A stretch of DNA of 64,000 nucleotides. It comes from a virus. Made by a program: the position numbers and the translations under genes. Below, one piece after another: positions 1 to 9,804 of the stretch; within the stretch, counting starts at the first letter, position 1, and each line of letters starts with the position of its first letter. Under the pieces are notes generated by a model that had not been told where the DNA came from, did not search any database, and saw nothing but the letters and a program-made list of their open reading frames with translations. Location of the stretch: positions 1 to 64,000 of the IMG/VR virus record IMGVR_UViG_3300023174_000067, one strand, 5' to 3'.

Positions 1-985
1 TATAATAAAAAGTATCTGTGGTTTCCGCAGTTAAAGAACTATCCAACCAAAATGTTTGTCCTGATATTGTTTGATAACCAAAATATTCTTTAGAACCTAA
101 ATAACCTGTAGAACCAAACTTAGTATAATCTTCATTTAAAGTTGATTTCAATCCTGCAGGACTAACTGACCATGGAATATTCATATTCCAAACTTTAACA
201 TCTGTTGCACCTAAATCACAAATAGAGTCAAAATTAATAACTTCAGGTGGCCAATAACTTTGTGGTGTATAGGTATCATATAATGCCGTCATACCTGAAG
301 GATATATGAATATTCTATTATCCGCACAACAACTTGTACCTGAACTCATTCCACTAAAATTAGGTAAGGCTCTATCAAATGTTAATATATTATTTAAACT
401 ATCATAACCTTGTATTTTATAAAATAAAATTGGAAAGTTACCGCCTATAGAACCACAACCATTTTGTCCATCATAATAAACAACCGCATAGTCTCCAACC
501 GCAGGTGTTCCTGAAGTTGTTGCACAACTACTTGAATAAATAAATGTACTAGCAGAACCACAATAATCACACGTATTTAAATACCATTCTGCAGTTTTAG
601 TATAAGACGATAAAGTAATTGCCGACCACTGATATGGGTCTCCAGTAAAAAATCCTCTTACAGAAGCAACATTATATATCGGAGTAACATCTGATTCTTG
701 AACTGCTAAACCATATGTATTACCACTCGAACCATTAACATAATACGGATATTTAACATTCATTTTATTAGTTTGGGGTTGTTGTGTTGTGTTTTGAGCG
801 TTAAATGCAGATTCTAAAATAAATGTATTTGATTGATTATAACCATTTATGGCATTATAACATATTTCACTATCACCTACCTGAAAATATTGAATATTTA
901 ATCTACCTTCTGAAAGTTTTTGTCTTCCAACGTCAGTAAATCTTGTGTTTATTAATCCTGATGTATTTTTAATTATATAAGCCAT
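1..985 (-). CDS. Virion structural/fibre protein, C-terminus beyond left edge (partial)
   Basis: An open frame starts at an ATG at 985 and stays open to base 1, giving 328 visible codons with no stop, so the C-terminus lies outside the window. The N-terminus (MAYIIKNTSGLINTRFTDVG) is followed by a segment ending RQKLSEGRLNIQYFQVGD. Its opening residues look like a particle-attachment module. The rest is rich in Gly, Ser, Thr, Tyr and Asn with scattered Cys pairs (for example NTCDYCGS and GTSCCADN), like the neighbouring fibre proteins. It lies 14 bases after the stop of the preceding gene, and a TATAAATA sequence on the same strand overlaps that stop. No enzymatic motif is seen. It is most likely the next member of the adhesin/fibre array. 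The reading frame is certain, the function only general. Confidence 0.8.
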   Translation of the reverse strand, partial: MAYIIKNTSGLINTRFTDVGRQKLSEGRLNIQYFQVGDSEICYNAINGYNQSNTFILESAFNAQNTTQQPQTNKMNVKYPYYVNGSSGNTYGLAVQESDVTPIYNVASVRGFFTGDPYQWSAITLSSYTKTAEWYLNTCDYCGSASTFIYSSSCATTSGTPAVGDYAVVYYDGQNGCGSIGGNFPILFYKIQGYDSLNNILTFDRALPNFSGMSSGTSCCADNRIFIYPSGMTALYDTYTPQSYWPPEVINFDSICDLGATDVKVWNMNIPWSVSPAGLKSTLNEDYTKFGSTGYLGSKEYFGYQTISGQTFWLDSSLTAETTDTFYY

Positions 986-996
986 ACGTTAATAAA

Positions 997-1004
997 TATT
1001 TATA
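997..1004 (-). promoter_or_regulatory. TATAAATA box (T4 late-promoter-like)
   Basis: The minus strand reads TATAAATA, the consensus of T4 late promoters, 11 bases upstream of the ATG at 985. It overlaps the stop codon of the upstream gene. In a genome this AT-rich the 8-mer also occurs by chance, so the call is weak. Confidence 0.3.
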
Positions 1005-2364
1005 CTTGATAAATTTGTGGTTGTTGTGTTACATTTACCAAATTTCTGTTTAGTTGACAACATTGACAAGATGTTTGTATGTTTTCAAAAGATAAGTTAA
1101 TATCAACCCATCCTTTAGTATAACAAGTTCCATCAACACCTCCATTTGTTTTGGTATCAACACCATAAATTGCGTTAACAACTAAAGTGTCTCCATTAAC
1201 CAATGATATACTATTTGAACTATAGGTATTATTTTTACTATACAAATAGTAAGCTTGATTACATGTTGATGGTGATATTTGAGAAAAACTACCTAAACTA
1301 TTTTCAATAATAGTTAACCCGCCTCCATTTTTATAAATTGTATGTTGTGTCGTATCAAAATCAACAGAACCTGGTTGTAAATAATTTAAACTATAATTCA
1401 TAGAGTAATCAAAAGTTATAGTTTCTCCTAACGGTATTAAAGATGTATCATATGTAACACTAGCTAAATAATATTTCATATTACCAACACTTTGTAATTC
1501 ATTAATTGTTAAATTACCTGGTATTGAAAAATATGAAATTGGTGTTGATTGTAACTCTACCGATTTACTAATTATAAAATCATTAACAGGATATTTGGCA
1601 TATATTGTATATAAACCCGAATTTAAATTATTAAAAATCCCTGTAGTATTTGTAAACATATAACCATCAATAGAATATGACCAACTTCCAGTAAATCCAG
1701 TACCTCCAATCACATATGCTGTTATTGCACCATCATTAATTCCAACACATGATGGATTATGATTATCTAACATAAGTAAAACATTATTGAAAGATGACGT
1801 ATTGCAATTACCTTCCTGTGAAATTATTTCAAAAGAATTTGATTTAACTCCAACACCAAACCAATTGCTCAAAGGTAAGTCTCTAGAATCTGTTGACCTA
1901 AATACAACTCCATCAGATGAATATCCATTCATCTCCCAATAACCATTATTATTCCAAGTAACATCTACGGATTCATTAGTATATACTGACTTATCATTAA
2001 CAATATTACCATTATCACAAACCGAAATGGTATTACTTTCTTTTGTTTTTAAATTATTAATTGTTAGACAAAAACAAGTTCCATCTTCTTCACCTATAGT
2101 TGATTTTAAACCAAACCCATATATTAAATTTAATTTTTGATAATCATCGCAATAATTGTTATAAAGATAAATAACGACTGCATTATCAGGAACCTCAATA
2201 TTGAGACCAGAATTTAATTGACTGATAGTAATTCCAGTCGCAATAAAATGACTCGGATATAATGTTACTAAACTACCTAATGAACCATTATCAACTGTAT
2301 TATAGTAAACACTATACGGTCCATGAGACGTTCCAAAAGTATTTTGTATTGTATAATATTTCAT
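1000..2364 (-). CDS. Fibre/adhesin protein with SprB-like repeat
   Basis: A 454-residue protein with an ATG start (MKYYTIQNTFGT). The first 190 residues form an unrecognised beta-rich domain. Around residues 200-275 there is a SprB-type repeat: a Cys in the context NPSCVGINDGAI, a GGTG turn, an aromatic strand SWSYSIDG, then LNSGLYTIYA. The remainder is Ser/Thr/Asn-rich and ends in a Cys cluster (TSCQCCQL). SprB repeats occur in surface adhesins of gliding Bacteroidota, so a virion protein that binds the host or its exopolysaccharide is a reasonable inference. There is no signal peptide. It sits 15 bases after the preceding fibre gene and is probably co-transcribed with it. It has no Thr-Pro linker, unlike its upstream neighbours. 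Confidence 0.7.
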   Translation of the reverse strand: MKYYTIQNTFGTSHGPYSVYYNTVDNGSLGSLVTLYPSHFIATGITISQLNSGLNIEVPDNAVVIYLYNNYCDDYQKLNLIYGFGLKSTIGEEDGTCFCLTINNLKTKESNTISVCDNGNIVNDKSVYTNESVDVTWNNNGYWEMNGYSSDGVVFRSTDSRDLPLSNWFGVGVKSNSFEIISQEGNCNTSSFNNVLLMLDNHNPSCVGINDGAITAYVIGGTGFTGSWSYSIDGYMFTNTTGIFNNLNSGLYTIYAKYPVNDFIISKSVELQSTPISYFSIPGNLTINELQSVGNMKYYLASVTYDTSLIPLGETITFDYSMNYSLNYLQPGSVDFDTTQHTIYKNGGGLTIIENSLGSFSQISPSTCNQAYYLYSKNNTYSSNSISLVNGDTLVVNAIYGVDTKTNGGVDGTCYTKGWVDINLSFENIQTSCQCCQLNRNLVNVTQQPQIYQV

Positions 2365-2378
2365 TTTTTAATTTTATT

Positions 2379-5042
2379 TTATGTTTTACTACAAGAAGCT
2401 GTTGTTATTTTTTCACACAGTTGCGTACTTGGGTTATAATTATAACCGCTCGGGCAACTATAGTTAGTACAAAATCCTTGTCCATAATTAGCGCCTCCAT
2501 TTTTAAAACTACTGGTTGAGAATATAATATTTAAAGACGATATCGAGGTAGTGTTTGTTAATTGTGATAATGTATTATCGTATATTTCCGCAGCGTACCC
2601 ACCAATCGAACCAACATTTGTACATGATAACTCAATAGTATGTTGTCCTGCCGTTAATGTGACAGGATATATGTGCCAAAATTGAAAATTATATACAGGA
2701 TTTGGTGTTGTAGTTGGGTCAACTTGATTAATTATAATATTAGAATCAATTTTAATTGTACTATAATTATCACCCGCAATACCAATATAATAAGTTTTAG
2801 TAGATGGTACATTGATTGTAGAACAAAGACTTAATGTACCAGGATATGGGGGTACGTTAAGTCCCGTTGGATTACAATTGTTTCCGTTTGTAGTTCCAGG
2901 CCAACAAGGATTATTATTTGCCCATATAATACAATTATTCATTCTACCTCCCCAAAAATTTGATACCGAATTTGTTGTACCACCAGGGATTGGTGATGAG
3001 GAAGTAGCTCCGTTAAATGCATATGTTCCGCTTATTGAGTTTCCACTGACGTTATATCCGTTTACATTATAAATTAAAGTACCATATATTCCGTAGGCCC
3101 CAGTATTGGGTACTCCATCTCCAGGTGTCAACGTACTTACTACTGTTGGTGATGTTGTTTCTAATTTTTGACAAGATTGAGTTGATGTGCCGACAACAGT
3201 AAATCCTGGAGGACAATTACACGGCACTTGACAGACGTTTAAACTCGCAATCGTATTATTTTGAGGACAATCACTATATAAAATTTGTCCATTATTTCTT
3301 GTTATTCTAACCCAAGTTAAATTAGCATGAGGTGCCGCTCCACAACTATAATCATTATATGTTATCATTGCAGCTATTAAAGTTAAATTAATTGTATTCC
3401 CATTACCCGCAGCCGCAATAGATTGAGCTTGAGACTGACTAATAACTGTTCTAGTATATCTAGATTTAATAGTTCCCGCCCATGTACCTGTAATACCTGA
3501 TGGAGTATTTCTATAATCACCACATATTCGTGCACCAGATTGACTAACCGCACCTAAACTAACAGTTGACCCACTAGCATTATTATTTAATGAATCACCA
3601 ATGTACACACCATTTCCATATATTTCAAAAAACGCTCTATTACAACTGTGACCCCCTTGTCCTGGCCAAGAACTAATTGAAAGTAAATTTGGTGTTACAA
3701 CTCCATTCTCATCAACTTTTGTACGATACTGAGCAGGTAATAAATCATAATCAGCTTGTGTATCAATATATAATGTTTCAATAATTAATCCATCCAAACA
3801 AGTAACAACAGGACTACTTGGTGTTGATGGTGTTGGTGTCATAGTTAATGTTGGTGTTGGAGTAAGTGTCGGTGTTTGAGTTGGGAATATTTGTTGAATA
3901 TCAGCATCATAAGTACAATCTTTTGGTGTATAAATAGTACAGGTTGTTTGAGCACTTAAATCATACCAATAATCATAAACAGTTACATTATACGTACCAT
4001 TTGGTTGATTAAATTGTGTTTGACCTGTAAGAATATTTCCATTTGGTGTTGTCCAAAAAACATTATATGGTGCAGTTCCTCCTGTTATATTTACTGATAT
4101 AATCCCATCAAAAGCCTCAAATACTGAAGGATTTTTTACATTACATTCTATACCGAGTGGTAATATTGTAATAATTTCACAATCATTTTTAGTTTCACCT
4201 GATTCAGAAGGAGTATAACAAGGTTGACATTTTCTATCATTACAATTATTTGCTGACTGAATACCTTGAGTTATATTTAAAATATCATATTTTTCTTGAG
4301 TTCCTTTAATAACCGTATAACACTTATTTTCAGGTGCAACAACAATAGTACTTCCAACAACATAATTAATATTTTTTGTTGTATAACTAACTAATTGATA
4401 CTGTTTACCGTCACAACAACCACTAACAATATCCGAATAATTAACTGTTGTAATTGTTGGTGTTAATGTCGGAGTTCTTGTTGGAGTTATGGTTGGAGTT
4501 GGGGTTGGAGTTCTTGTTGCCGCAGGGGTTCTTGTTGGAGTTTGAGTTAAAACTGGCGGTAATGTTCTAGTTAATGTTGGTGTTGTTGTTTGAGTTGGAG
4601 TTACAGATTGTGTTGGTGTTGATGTTGGTGTTCTTGTTGGAGTTAAAGTTACGGATTGTGTTGGAGTTAAAGTCGGTGTTGTTGTAGGTGTTGGGGTTGG
4701 GGTATTTGTTGGTACTCCTTCAGTACAATCAACATAAAGAAAATTAAAGTCGCTTGATGGTGATATATTTGTAATAACAACATTATCTATATTTAACCCA
4801 AGTCCATTAGGTCCACATCCATAATCTATATTGGCATAATCATCTCCAATCCCAATAGTTATTGTTTGACCAATGAACGTAGGTGATGAGCTCCCATCAG
4901 TATATACATCGTACGTTATTGTCACCACAGAACTAGCGGGTGACGATAAAAAAAACTCAATTTGACTTAAGCTAACTCCTCCAGGAGCAAATTGACAGGA
5001 TATAAAATCTAAATTATATGTTATACAATTATTAATTGCCAT
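2379..5042 (-). CDS. Multidomain tail fibre/adhesin with Thr-Pro linkers, SprB-like repeat and PA14-like domain
   Basis: An 887-residue modular protein. Residues 1-108 are a beta-rich N-terminal domain ([13 protein letters not shown]). Residues 110-200 form a Thr-Pro linker of the [15 protein letters not shown] type. Around 290-370 there is a SprB-like repeat ([18 protein letters not shown], then GTYNVTVYD). A second short Thr-Pro linker covers about 384-414. Around 694-827 there is a segment with the layout of PA14/fibro-slime domains ([16 protein letters not shown], then [15 protein letters not shown]). The C-terminus is Cys-rich with [10 protein letters not shown], recalling short Cys-loop repeats. 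Two bases separate it from the 73-residue adaptor-like gene upstream, so the two are almost certainly co-translated. A receptor-binding or capsule-binding fibre is inferred. The exact ligand is unknown. Confidence 0.75.
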   Translation of the reverse strand: MAINNCITYNLDFISCQFAPGGVSLSQIEFFLSSPASSVVTITYDVYTDGSSSPTFIGQTITIGIGDDYANIDYGCGPNGLGLNIDNVVITNISPSSDFNFLYVDCTEGVPTNTPTPTPTTTPTLTPTQSVTLTPTRTPTSTPTQSVTPTQTTTPTLTRTLPPVLTQTPTRTPAATRTPTPTPTITPTRTPTLTPTITTVNYSDIVSGCCDGKQYQLVSYTTKNINYVVGSTIVVAPENKCYTVIKGTQEKYDILNITQGIQSANNCNDRKCQPCYTPSESGETKNDCEIITILPLGIECNVKNPSVFEAFDGIISVNITGGTAPYNVFWTTPNGNILTGQTQFNQPNGTYNVTVYDYWYDLSAQTTCTIYTPKDCTYDADIQQIFPTQTPTLTPTPTLTMTPTPSTPSSPVVTCLDGLIIETLYIDTQADYDLLPAQYRTKVDENGVVTPNLLSISSWPGQGGHSCNRAFFEIYGNGVYIGDSLNNNASGSTVSLGAVSQSGARICGDYRNTPSGITGTWAGTIKSRYTRTVISQSQAQSIAAAGNGNTINLTLIAAMITYNDYSCGAAPHANLTWVRITRNNGQILYSDCPQNNTIASLNVCQVPCNCPPGFTVVGTSTQSCQKLETTSPTVVSTLTPGDGVPNTGAYGIYGTLIYNVNGYNVSGNSISGTYAFNGATSSSPIPGGTTNSVSNFWGGRMNNCIIWANNNPCWPGTTNGNNCNPTGLNVPPYPGTLSLCSTINVPSTKTYYIGIAGDNYSTIKIDSNIIINQVDPTTTPNPVYNFQFWHIYPVTLTAGQHTIELSCTNVGSIGGYAAEIYDNTLSQLTNTTSISSLNIIFSTSSFKNGGANYGQGFCTNYSCPSGYNYNPSTQLCEKITTASCSKT
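4440..4713 (-). repeat. Thr-Pro linker repeat (coding)
   Basis: A degenerate repeat of roughly 6-12 bases that reads GT-rich on the plus strand (variants of gttggtgtt and gttggagtt). It encodes about 90 residues of alternating Thr and Pro with Leu, Gln, Arg or Val interruptions. The same nucleotide motif recurs in four other genes of this window. Confidence 0.9.
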
Positions 5043-5043
5043 G

Positions 5044-5265
5044 TTATATGTCTATATTATTTTTAATTTCACAACCATTTGCATCAATAACTTTAACTCC
5101 AACCGCACCAAATTGGGAATATGGATTTGGAACCAAAAAACTATAAGGTATATCAACATTGTTTATTTGAGCCCTATATATACAGTTTAAATATTGGTCA
5201 TTACATAAATAAACCGTAAATGGTTCTTGACCCGTTAAACTTGTTATTGTTACTTGTATTCCCAT
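5044..5265 (-). CDS. Small adaptor-like virion protein, homologous to N-terminus of neighbouring fibres
   Basis: A 73-residue protein ([20 protein letters not shown]). Its pattern of a short strand, G-x-x-P-F/Y-x-V-Y-x-C, a second Cys about 8 residues later, and a final [13 protein letters not shown] closely follows the first 70 residues of the fibre at 12059-14629 ([14 protein letters not shown], then [11 protein letters not shown]). It also follows the region upstream of the Thr-Pro linker in the gene at 20297-21454. In those two genes the module is fused to a linker and a distal domain. Here it stands alone, with the linker-bearing partner starting 2 bases after its stop. It is most likely a particle-attachment or polymerisation module. 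The biochemical role is unknown. Confidence 0.65.
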   Translation of the reverse strand: MGIQVTITSLTGQEPFTVYLCNDQYLNCIYRAQINNVDIPYSFLVPNPYSQFGAVGVKVIDANGCEIKNNIDI

Positions 5266-5280
5266 TTTTATAAATATTTT

Positions 5281-8200
5281 TTATACAGGACAAACTCCAT
5301 TTGTTAATCTTATCTCCATAACATCAAATATACCATAAGAAACCGCAGGGAATGTCTTAATACCATTTGATGTTACTTGTATTGTATGAACTAAAACTGA
5401 ATTCTTATATAATCTAAGACAAGTAAATTGTGAATTATAATTGGTAATTGTCACTGATACAGGAAACGAATATGTTCCTGTACCTAAAGCATAATCTCCA
5501 GGAGTTGCGGGTATTGACCCTTCATTTATAGCATAAAAAGCTGGGGTAACACCATTAATTGTTGCAGTATTTCCCGCACTAACGGTATTATTAACCACAA
5601 AGGTGTTAGAACTACTACATGTACCAATATTAACCGCACCTCCAAAACTATATGGTAATTTTATACAATAATTTATTGAATCTCCACCATTAACATAAAC
5701 ACTTCTACCTATACCATCACAATCATTAAAATTAAATGTCCTACCTAATGGTCCCCCAAAAAGTTCAAACTCGGCACATCCTTGAGATACTACACTTGGG
5801 GTTGGTGTTGGACTAGAAGTTTTTGTTGGTGTAGGTGTTAACGTTGGAGTTCTCGTTAATGTTGGTGAAGGTGTTCGTGTAGGTGTTAATGTTGGTGTAT
5901 TACTTGGTGTATTACTTGGTGTATTAGTTGGTGTTACAGATTGAGTTGGTGTTTGTGTTTGTGTCGCATTTGGAGTTTTAGTTAAGGTTGGAGTTGTTGT
6001 TGGTGTTAATGTTGGTGTTGATGTAGGTCTTTGAGTTCTCGTAAGTGTTGGTGTTTGTGTTAATGTTGGTGTTGCGGTTAACGTTGGTTCAGGACTTAAA
6101 CAATTATCACAATCACTATACTGACCTAATATCGCCTTTAAGGTCGCGTTACTTGAATTATCCGATAATCCTTTGTAAGTAACACAGAAAGTACCAATAT
6201 TTGAAAAATTAACAGATAACACATCCCCAATATTCACATTATTATAACCCAACAAAGAAAAACTTTCATTTACATAATATTCATACCCAAATTCACAATC
6301 AATCAATTTTTTTGTTTTATTACATACAAAAACATCATCAAGTAAATCATATGTCGCCCCTCCATAAAAACATAAATCTCTAAGAGGTATTGTAGGTGTT
6401 GGGGTTGGTGTTAAAGTCGGTTCAGGTCCAAAAGTTGTAGCACTTAGAGTCATTGTTAAAGTACTACAATTAGATGTCGATGTCGGAGTTATTGTTGGTG
6501 TGGGCGTTGGACTATTACTCGGTGTTGGGGTTGGTGTTTGACTATTTTCAGGAAAATCACAGTTAAATAACGCATTAAAATCAACAGTATCACACGGATT
6601 ATATGTTGGTGTTGGTGTAGGTATGCAAATACCAGAAGATAATTCATCACAAAGGTCAGGACATTCAGTATTACATGGTGATTTACCAAATAATATACAA
6701 GTTCCTCCTAATGTATCAGATAAACACCATCTTGAATTATCAAAATATATATATCCGACTGTTGTTCCTCCTGTATAAAAACTATTTCCGTTATAGAATC
6801 CTGCGGTTATATAATTACCATCATACAATAATCCAGCATTTAAACAATATTCTGTTTGAGAACAACCTCCAGTACAAGAAACTGATTCACTAATAAAACA
6901 ATTATCACAATCAATGAATGGTCCTGTTACAACATTTGCCGTGTAAATATTTGTTAACGATGAATTATAGGTGATACAAGTTGCACACCCTGAAAAAATA
7001 TCCGTAGATAAATGATATATCGAATTTTCATTATAACTACCCGTATTAATTAAAACATTAAATTGGTCATATGGTGGACAACAATCTTCAAAAGAAAAAA
7101 CACACTCACCATTATCAACTAAACAATCAACACAGCTTAACAAATCATCACCATAATCATTATCCACACTAATTGCATCATAAGATGAACCAACACCAGA
7201 GTACGGTACGATTCTAACGCATCCAATAAATCCATCACACGTAATATTATATACCATATCCTCACTTAATAATCCATATTGAGAATATAAATCATCCGTA
7301 AAGTTAATAAGTAAATTTGTCCCATCACAACATTGTGTTGCTTGGTATTGACAAAATCCACTATATAACACATACCCACTCCCTCCAACATCAGAATATA
7401 CTTGTCCCCATATTGTCGGCGTATTACCTGTTGGGCCATAAAACCCATCAGCAGCTTCAGTTCCTGTTGAGCAAGGGTCAACTGAACAATATGGTGTTGA
7501 GCAAGTCCCATACATTGTTTGACCAATAGGACAATAAATTCCAAGTGAGTCCCCGAAATTAGCAAATACTAATTGTGGAGTCCCTATTACTTGTCTAGTT
7601 GAAAATAATGTACTAGCAGTAAGAGTAGAATATGTTGTAATTCCAGTTAATTGAGCCGTAGTTAATCCTGTATAAATTTCAAAAGTTGCAGTTGTACAAC
7701 AAGAAGCACTACATGGATATGTTGAAAAATTAAATACATCCGAAAAAGCGTAATCAAAAATATATTCTCCTGGTGTTAATGTTATTGGAAATACGTGATT
7801 CCAACTTATTGCATATGATTGCAAACTATTTCTCCTGTCTATAACACCATCGGCACCTATAGTATTTAAAATATTACAGTTGTTTGAATTATTAAAACTA
7901 TTATTATTTAACCTTTTAACAAACCATTCACCATTTATTTTTAATGAAAACAAATCGTCCGCAGCCAAAAATAAATGGTATTGTTGTGTTGTTGTTGCGG
8001 TCATACAAAATCTTCCACCAACCCATTGATTTAGTCCCGTTGCATACTTAATGGAACCTTTCATAAAGGCAGAATTTAATGAGTTTTTCCAAACAGTTGT
8101 TGTACCTGTTGTCAAAACACTAACAGGATTACCCGCAAGATTTGAATCATAATAACCATAAAATTGAGCAATTTGACTATGATTGGTTGGAATATTAATC

Positions 8201-8541
8201 CCAGTTCCATCATTTATTATTGCTGTTTGACCTACTGAAATTGTAACCGCACTTGTTGTTGGGTTAAATCCCGCATTATTTACAAAGGTAAATGGTTTAG
8301 GTAGTAAAGTTGTATCCGCATAGAATAATGTACCATTAGCTGGTGCTGCATTTTGGTCACCTTGTACAAATGTAATTGTTGTTCCGTTAACACCACTTAA
8401 TGGTGCCGTTTGAGTTGGAACGTTATATATTGTCGCCCCAGTTGTAAAGTCCATATCAATATAATATGGTGATGTAATTAATGAATCACACGTACCAGTT
8501 ATTGTTGGACTATAAACTAAATTAATTAAATTACAAGGCAT
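5281..8541 (-). CDS. Large modular tail fibre/adhesin with three Thr-Pro linkers and PA14-like domain
   Basis: A 1086-residue protein ([20 protein letters not shown]). Residues about 165-275 look PA14/fibro-slime-like ([17 protein letters not shown], then [19 protein letters not shown]), a fold often used to bind glycans. Residues 330-630 hold repeated Cys-containing units of the kind seen in Bacteroidota adhesins ([23 protein letters not shown], with [11 protein letters not shown] between). Thr-Pro linkers lie at about 637-687, 704-717 and 815-914. The C-terminal domain of about 170 residues ([20 protein letters not shown]) also resembles a segment after the adaptor module in the 12059-14629 fibre ([15 protein letters not shown]). 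No signal peptide or membrane helix is present. A virion fibre is inferred from composition and neighbourhood. Confidence 0.75.
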   Translation of the reverse strand: MPCNLINLVYSPTITGTCDSLITSPYYIDMDFTTGATIYNVPTQTAPLSGVNGTTITFVQGDQNAAPANGTLFYADTTLLPKPFTFVNNAGFNPTTSAVTISVGQTAIINDGTGINIPTNHSQIAQFYGYYDSNLAGNPVSVLTTGTTTVWKNSLNSAFMKGSIKYATGLNQWVGGRFCMTATTTQQYHLFLAADDLFSLKINGEWFVKRLNNNSFNNSNNCNILNTIGADGVIDRRNSLQSYAISWNHVFPITLTPGEYIFDYAFSDVFNFSTYPCSASCCTTATFEIYTGLTTAQLTGITTYSTLTASTLFSTRQVIGTPQLVFANFGDSLGIYCPIGQTMYGTCSTPYCSVDPCSTGTEAADGFYGPTGNTPTIWGQVYSDVGGSGYVLYSGFCQYQATQCCDGTNLLINFTDDLYSQYGLLSEDMVYNITCDGFIGCVRIVPYSGVGSSYDAISVDNDYGDDLLSCVDCLVDNGECVFSFEDCCPPYDQFNVLINTGSYNENSIYHLSTDIFSGCATCITYNSSLTNIYTANVVTGPFIDCDNCFISESVSCTGGCSQTEYCLNAGLLYDGNYITAGFYNGNSFYTGGTTVGYIYFDNSRWCLSDTLGGTCILFGKSPCNTECPDLCDELSSGICIPTPTPTYNPCDTVDFNALFNCDFPENSQTPTPTPSNSPTPTPTITPTSTSNCSTLTMTLSATTFGPEPTLTPTPTPTIPLRDLCFYGGATYDLLDDVFVCNKTKKLIDCEFGYEYYVNESFSLLGYNNVNIGDVLSVNFSNIGTFCVTYKGLSDNSSNATLKAILGQYSDCDNCLSPEPTLTATPTLTQTPTLTRTQRPTSTPTLTPTTTPTLTKTPNATQTQTPTQSVTPTNTPSNTPSNTPTLTPTRTPSPTLTRTPTLTPTPTKTSSPTPTPSVVSQGCAEFELFGGPLGRTFNFNDCDGIGRSVYVNGGDSINYCIKLPYSFGGAVNIGTCSSSNTFVVNNTVSAGNTATINGVTPAFYAINEGSIPATPGDYALGTGTYSFPVSVTITNYNSQFTCLRLYKNSVLVHTIQVTSNGIKTFPAVSYGIFDVMEIRLTNGVCPV
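5800..6095 (-). repeat. Thr-Pro linker repeat (coding)
   Basis: Encodes about 100 residues dominated by TP, LT and QT dipeptides (residues 815-914 of the protein). It shares the gttggtgtt-type nucleotide motif with the other linkers. Confidence 0.9.
6390..6630 (-). repeat. Two short Thr-Pro linker blocks (coding)
   Basis: Two shorter Thr/Pro/Ser blocks at about 6390-6430 and 6480-6630, separated by a segment containing [17 protein letters not shown]. They belong to the same family as the longer linkers. Confidence 0.8.
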
Positions 8542-8565
8542 ATTATTATCTTACACTATAAATAA

Positions 8566-9546
8566 TCAGTTATTTGTTTTTTTAACCAAAGATTTCATAA
8601 CTTCAACATATTTTATTGTTGAACTGTTTTTGTCAACATAATTAAAATAGTTTTCATCGTTTTTTAATTTATCTAACGGATTTTCATTTATAAATTCTCC
8701 TTTATAAAATTTAGTCGTTTTCATACTATCTATGATTCCTGCCATATGGAGTATAGGTCTCTTTTCATAAATATCAACTCCATCGGTTGCCCAAGAAAAA
8801 TTTAAATCTTCAACTATTCTTGTTTCTTTCCCTAATCTCCATAAATTCCAAAGTACTGACCACATTTCAGCAGTCCAAAATTGTATCTCACCAGGACTAA
8901 TCGGAAATCTCTTATGATAATCTTGCATTTGGTCATATAATTTGTCGGAGTCTTCATATATTTTATACCAATCTTCCCATGTCGTATTTTTAATTATATA
9001 CTGACCACCACCTGAATTTTCTTGGTTACATTTGGTACATTCAATACTGATACCAACAACGTTAGTCATTTCATAAATCAATTGATTTATTTTAGAATTT
9101 TGATGTTTTTCTTCATATCTTTTACAAACATCCATAATATAATTGTATCCAATATACCCTTTGGTATCAGCCAAATAACAAATATCATCTTTAAGATATT
9201 TGTTTAAATTAGGTAGTTCTCTAAAAATAATATCCGCATCGTGTAAAAAAAATACTTTTCCATATTCAGGAAACTCTTTTAACCATTTAGAAATTAAAAA
9301 TGGTTTAACACTTGGTATATAATATTTTTTAATTCTATCATCAGGATAAAAATGAACATTATATCCTTTATCTCTTAATTTTAACGCACCTTCCGATGGT
9401 TCAGTATTACCATTTATCATTCCAAAAATGATATGTATTTGAGAAGGTTTAATTCCTTTTTCAACAAAATTATATCCATAAATTTCGCATTGCCAATGAA
9501 AATAAGGTACATCAGGTTGTGCGGTGACAAATAATAATTCCGACAT
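8566..9546 (-). CDS. GT-A-fold glycosyltransferase (HPAT/serine-galactosyltransferase-like)
   Basis: A 326-residue soluble protein. It starts with a strand (ELLFVTAQPDVPYFHWQCEI), has a donor-binding DxD motif in FFLHDADIIF near residues 97-106, a SGGGQYIIKNT segment near 176-186 and a C-terminal W-T-A-E-M-W-S-V-L-W block followed by FSWATDGVD and a final conserved-looking His (ILHMAG). This order (DxD, GG-Q-Y, acidic W-rich block) resembles the plant and bacterial hydroxyproline O-arabinosyltransferase / peptidyl-serine galactosyltransferase group, which glycosylates repetitive Pro/Ser/Thr-rich proteins. The assignment to that group is from memory and is tentative, while the glycosyltransferase fold itself is well supported. 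It lies among fibres with Thr-Pro linkers, so a virion substrate is plausible. The start is the ATG at 9546, with an AT-rich leader. Confidence 0.65.
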   Translation of the reverse strand: MSELLFVTAQPDVPYFHWQCEIYGYNFVEKGIKPSQIHIIFGMINGNTEPSEGALKLRDKGYNVHFYPDDRIKKYYIPSVKPFLISKWLKEFPEYGKVFFLHDADIIFRELPNLNKYLKDDICYLADTKGYIGYNYIMDVCKRYEEKHQNSKINQLIYEMTNVVGISIECTKCNQENSGGGQYIIKNTTWEDWYKIYEDSDKLYDQMQDYHKRFPISPGEIQFWTAEMWSVLWNLWRLGKETRIVEDLNFSWATDGVDIYEKRPILHMAGIIDSMKTTKFYKGEFINENPLDKLKNDENYFNYVDKNSSTIKYVEVMKSLVKKTNN

Positions 9547-9580
9547 TTTTTTTATTTAATAATAATATTTAATCTATTTT

Positions 9581-9611
9581 TATAAATAGAGTTGGTTTTG
9601 ATATATTTATA
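9581..9611. promoter_or_regulatory. Divergent promoter region with TATAAATA on both strands
   Basis: TATAAATA is present on the plus strand at 9581-9588 (28 bases before the ATG at 9617) and on the minus strand at 9611-9604 (57 bases before the ATG at 9546). This is the only divergent gene junction in the window, so both genes need a promoter here. The motif matches the T4 late-promoter consensus. Use of a gp55-like late sigma factor is inference. Confidence 0.5.
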
Positions 9612-9616
9612 TTCAT

Positions 9617-9793
9617 ATGAAACTAATTAAAACCATACAAAGACTAGTTGAAGAATCTGAAAGAGATTATTACGCAGCTTGTGATAGATGTGCTGACGAA
9701 AGAACAATCAACCGACTTGAAAAAAACTATCTCGATACCTTAGAATTAATGAAAAAAATTAATAAAGTTGATAAAGACAAAAAGAAGGATTAA
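9617..9793 (+). CDS. Small charged helical protein, only rightward gene in the window
   Basis: A 58-codon frame (MKLIKTIQRLVEESERDYYA onwards) running ATG 9617 to TAA 9791-9793. The product is highly charged, with many Lys, Glu and Asp, predicted helical or coiled-coil, with a C-D-R-C pair near residues 23-26 and a Lys-rich tail (NKVDKDKKKD). It has its own TATAAATA box 28 bases upstream. It ends inside a perfect palindromic terminator shared with the opposing gene, so the surroundings support a real transcription unit. No family is recognised. A regulator or inhibitor is possible but there is no direct evidence. No overlapping reading frame on the other strand competes with it. Confidence 0.7.
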   Translation: MKLIKTIQRLVEESERDYYAACDRCADERTINRLEKNYLDTLELMKKINKVDKDKKKD

Positions 9794-9804
9794 TCCTTCT
9801 TTTT
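9779..9804. terminator. Bidirectional intrinsic terminator (perfect 26-bp palindrome)
   Basis: Positions 9779-9804 are exactly self-complementary: AAAAAGAAGGATT and its reverse complement. They give a GC-containing stem bordered by T-runs on both strands. It sits between the converging ends of the plus-strand gene (stop 9791-9793, inside the palindrome) and the minus-strand gene whose stop is at 9805-9807, so it can end transcription from both sides. Confidence 0.85.
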
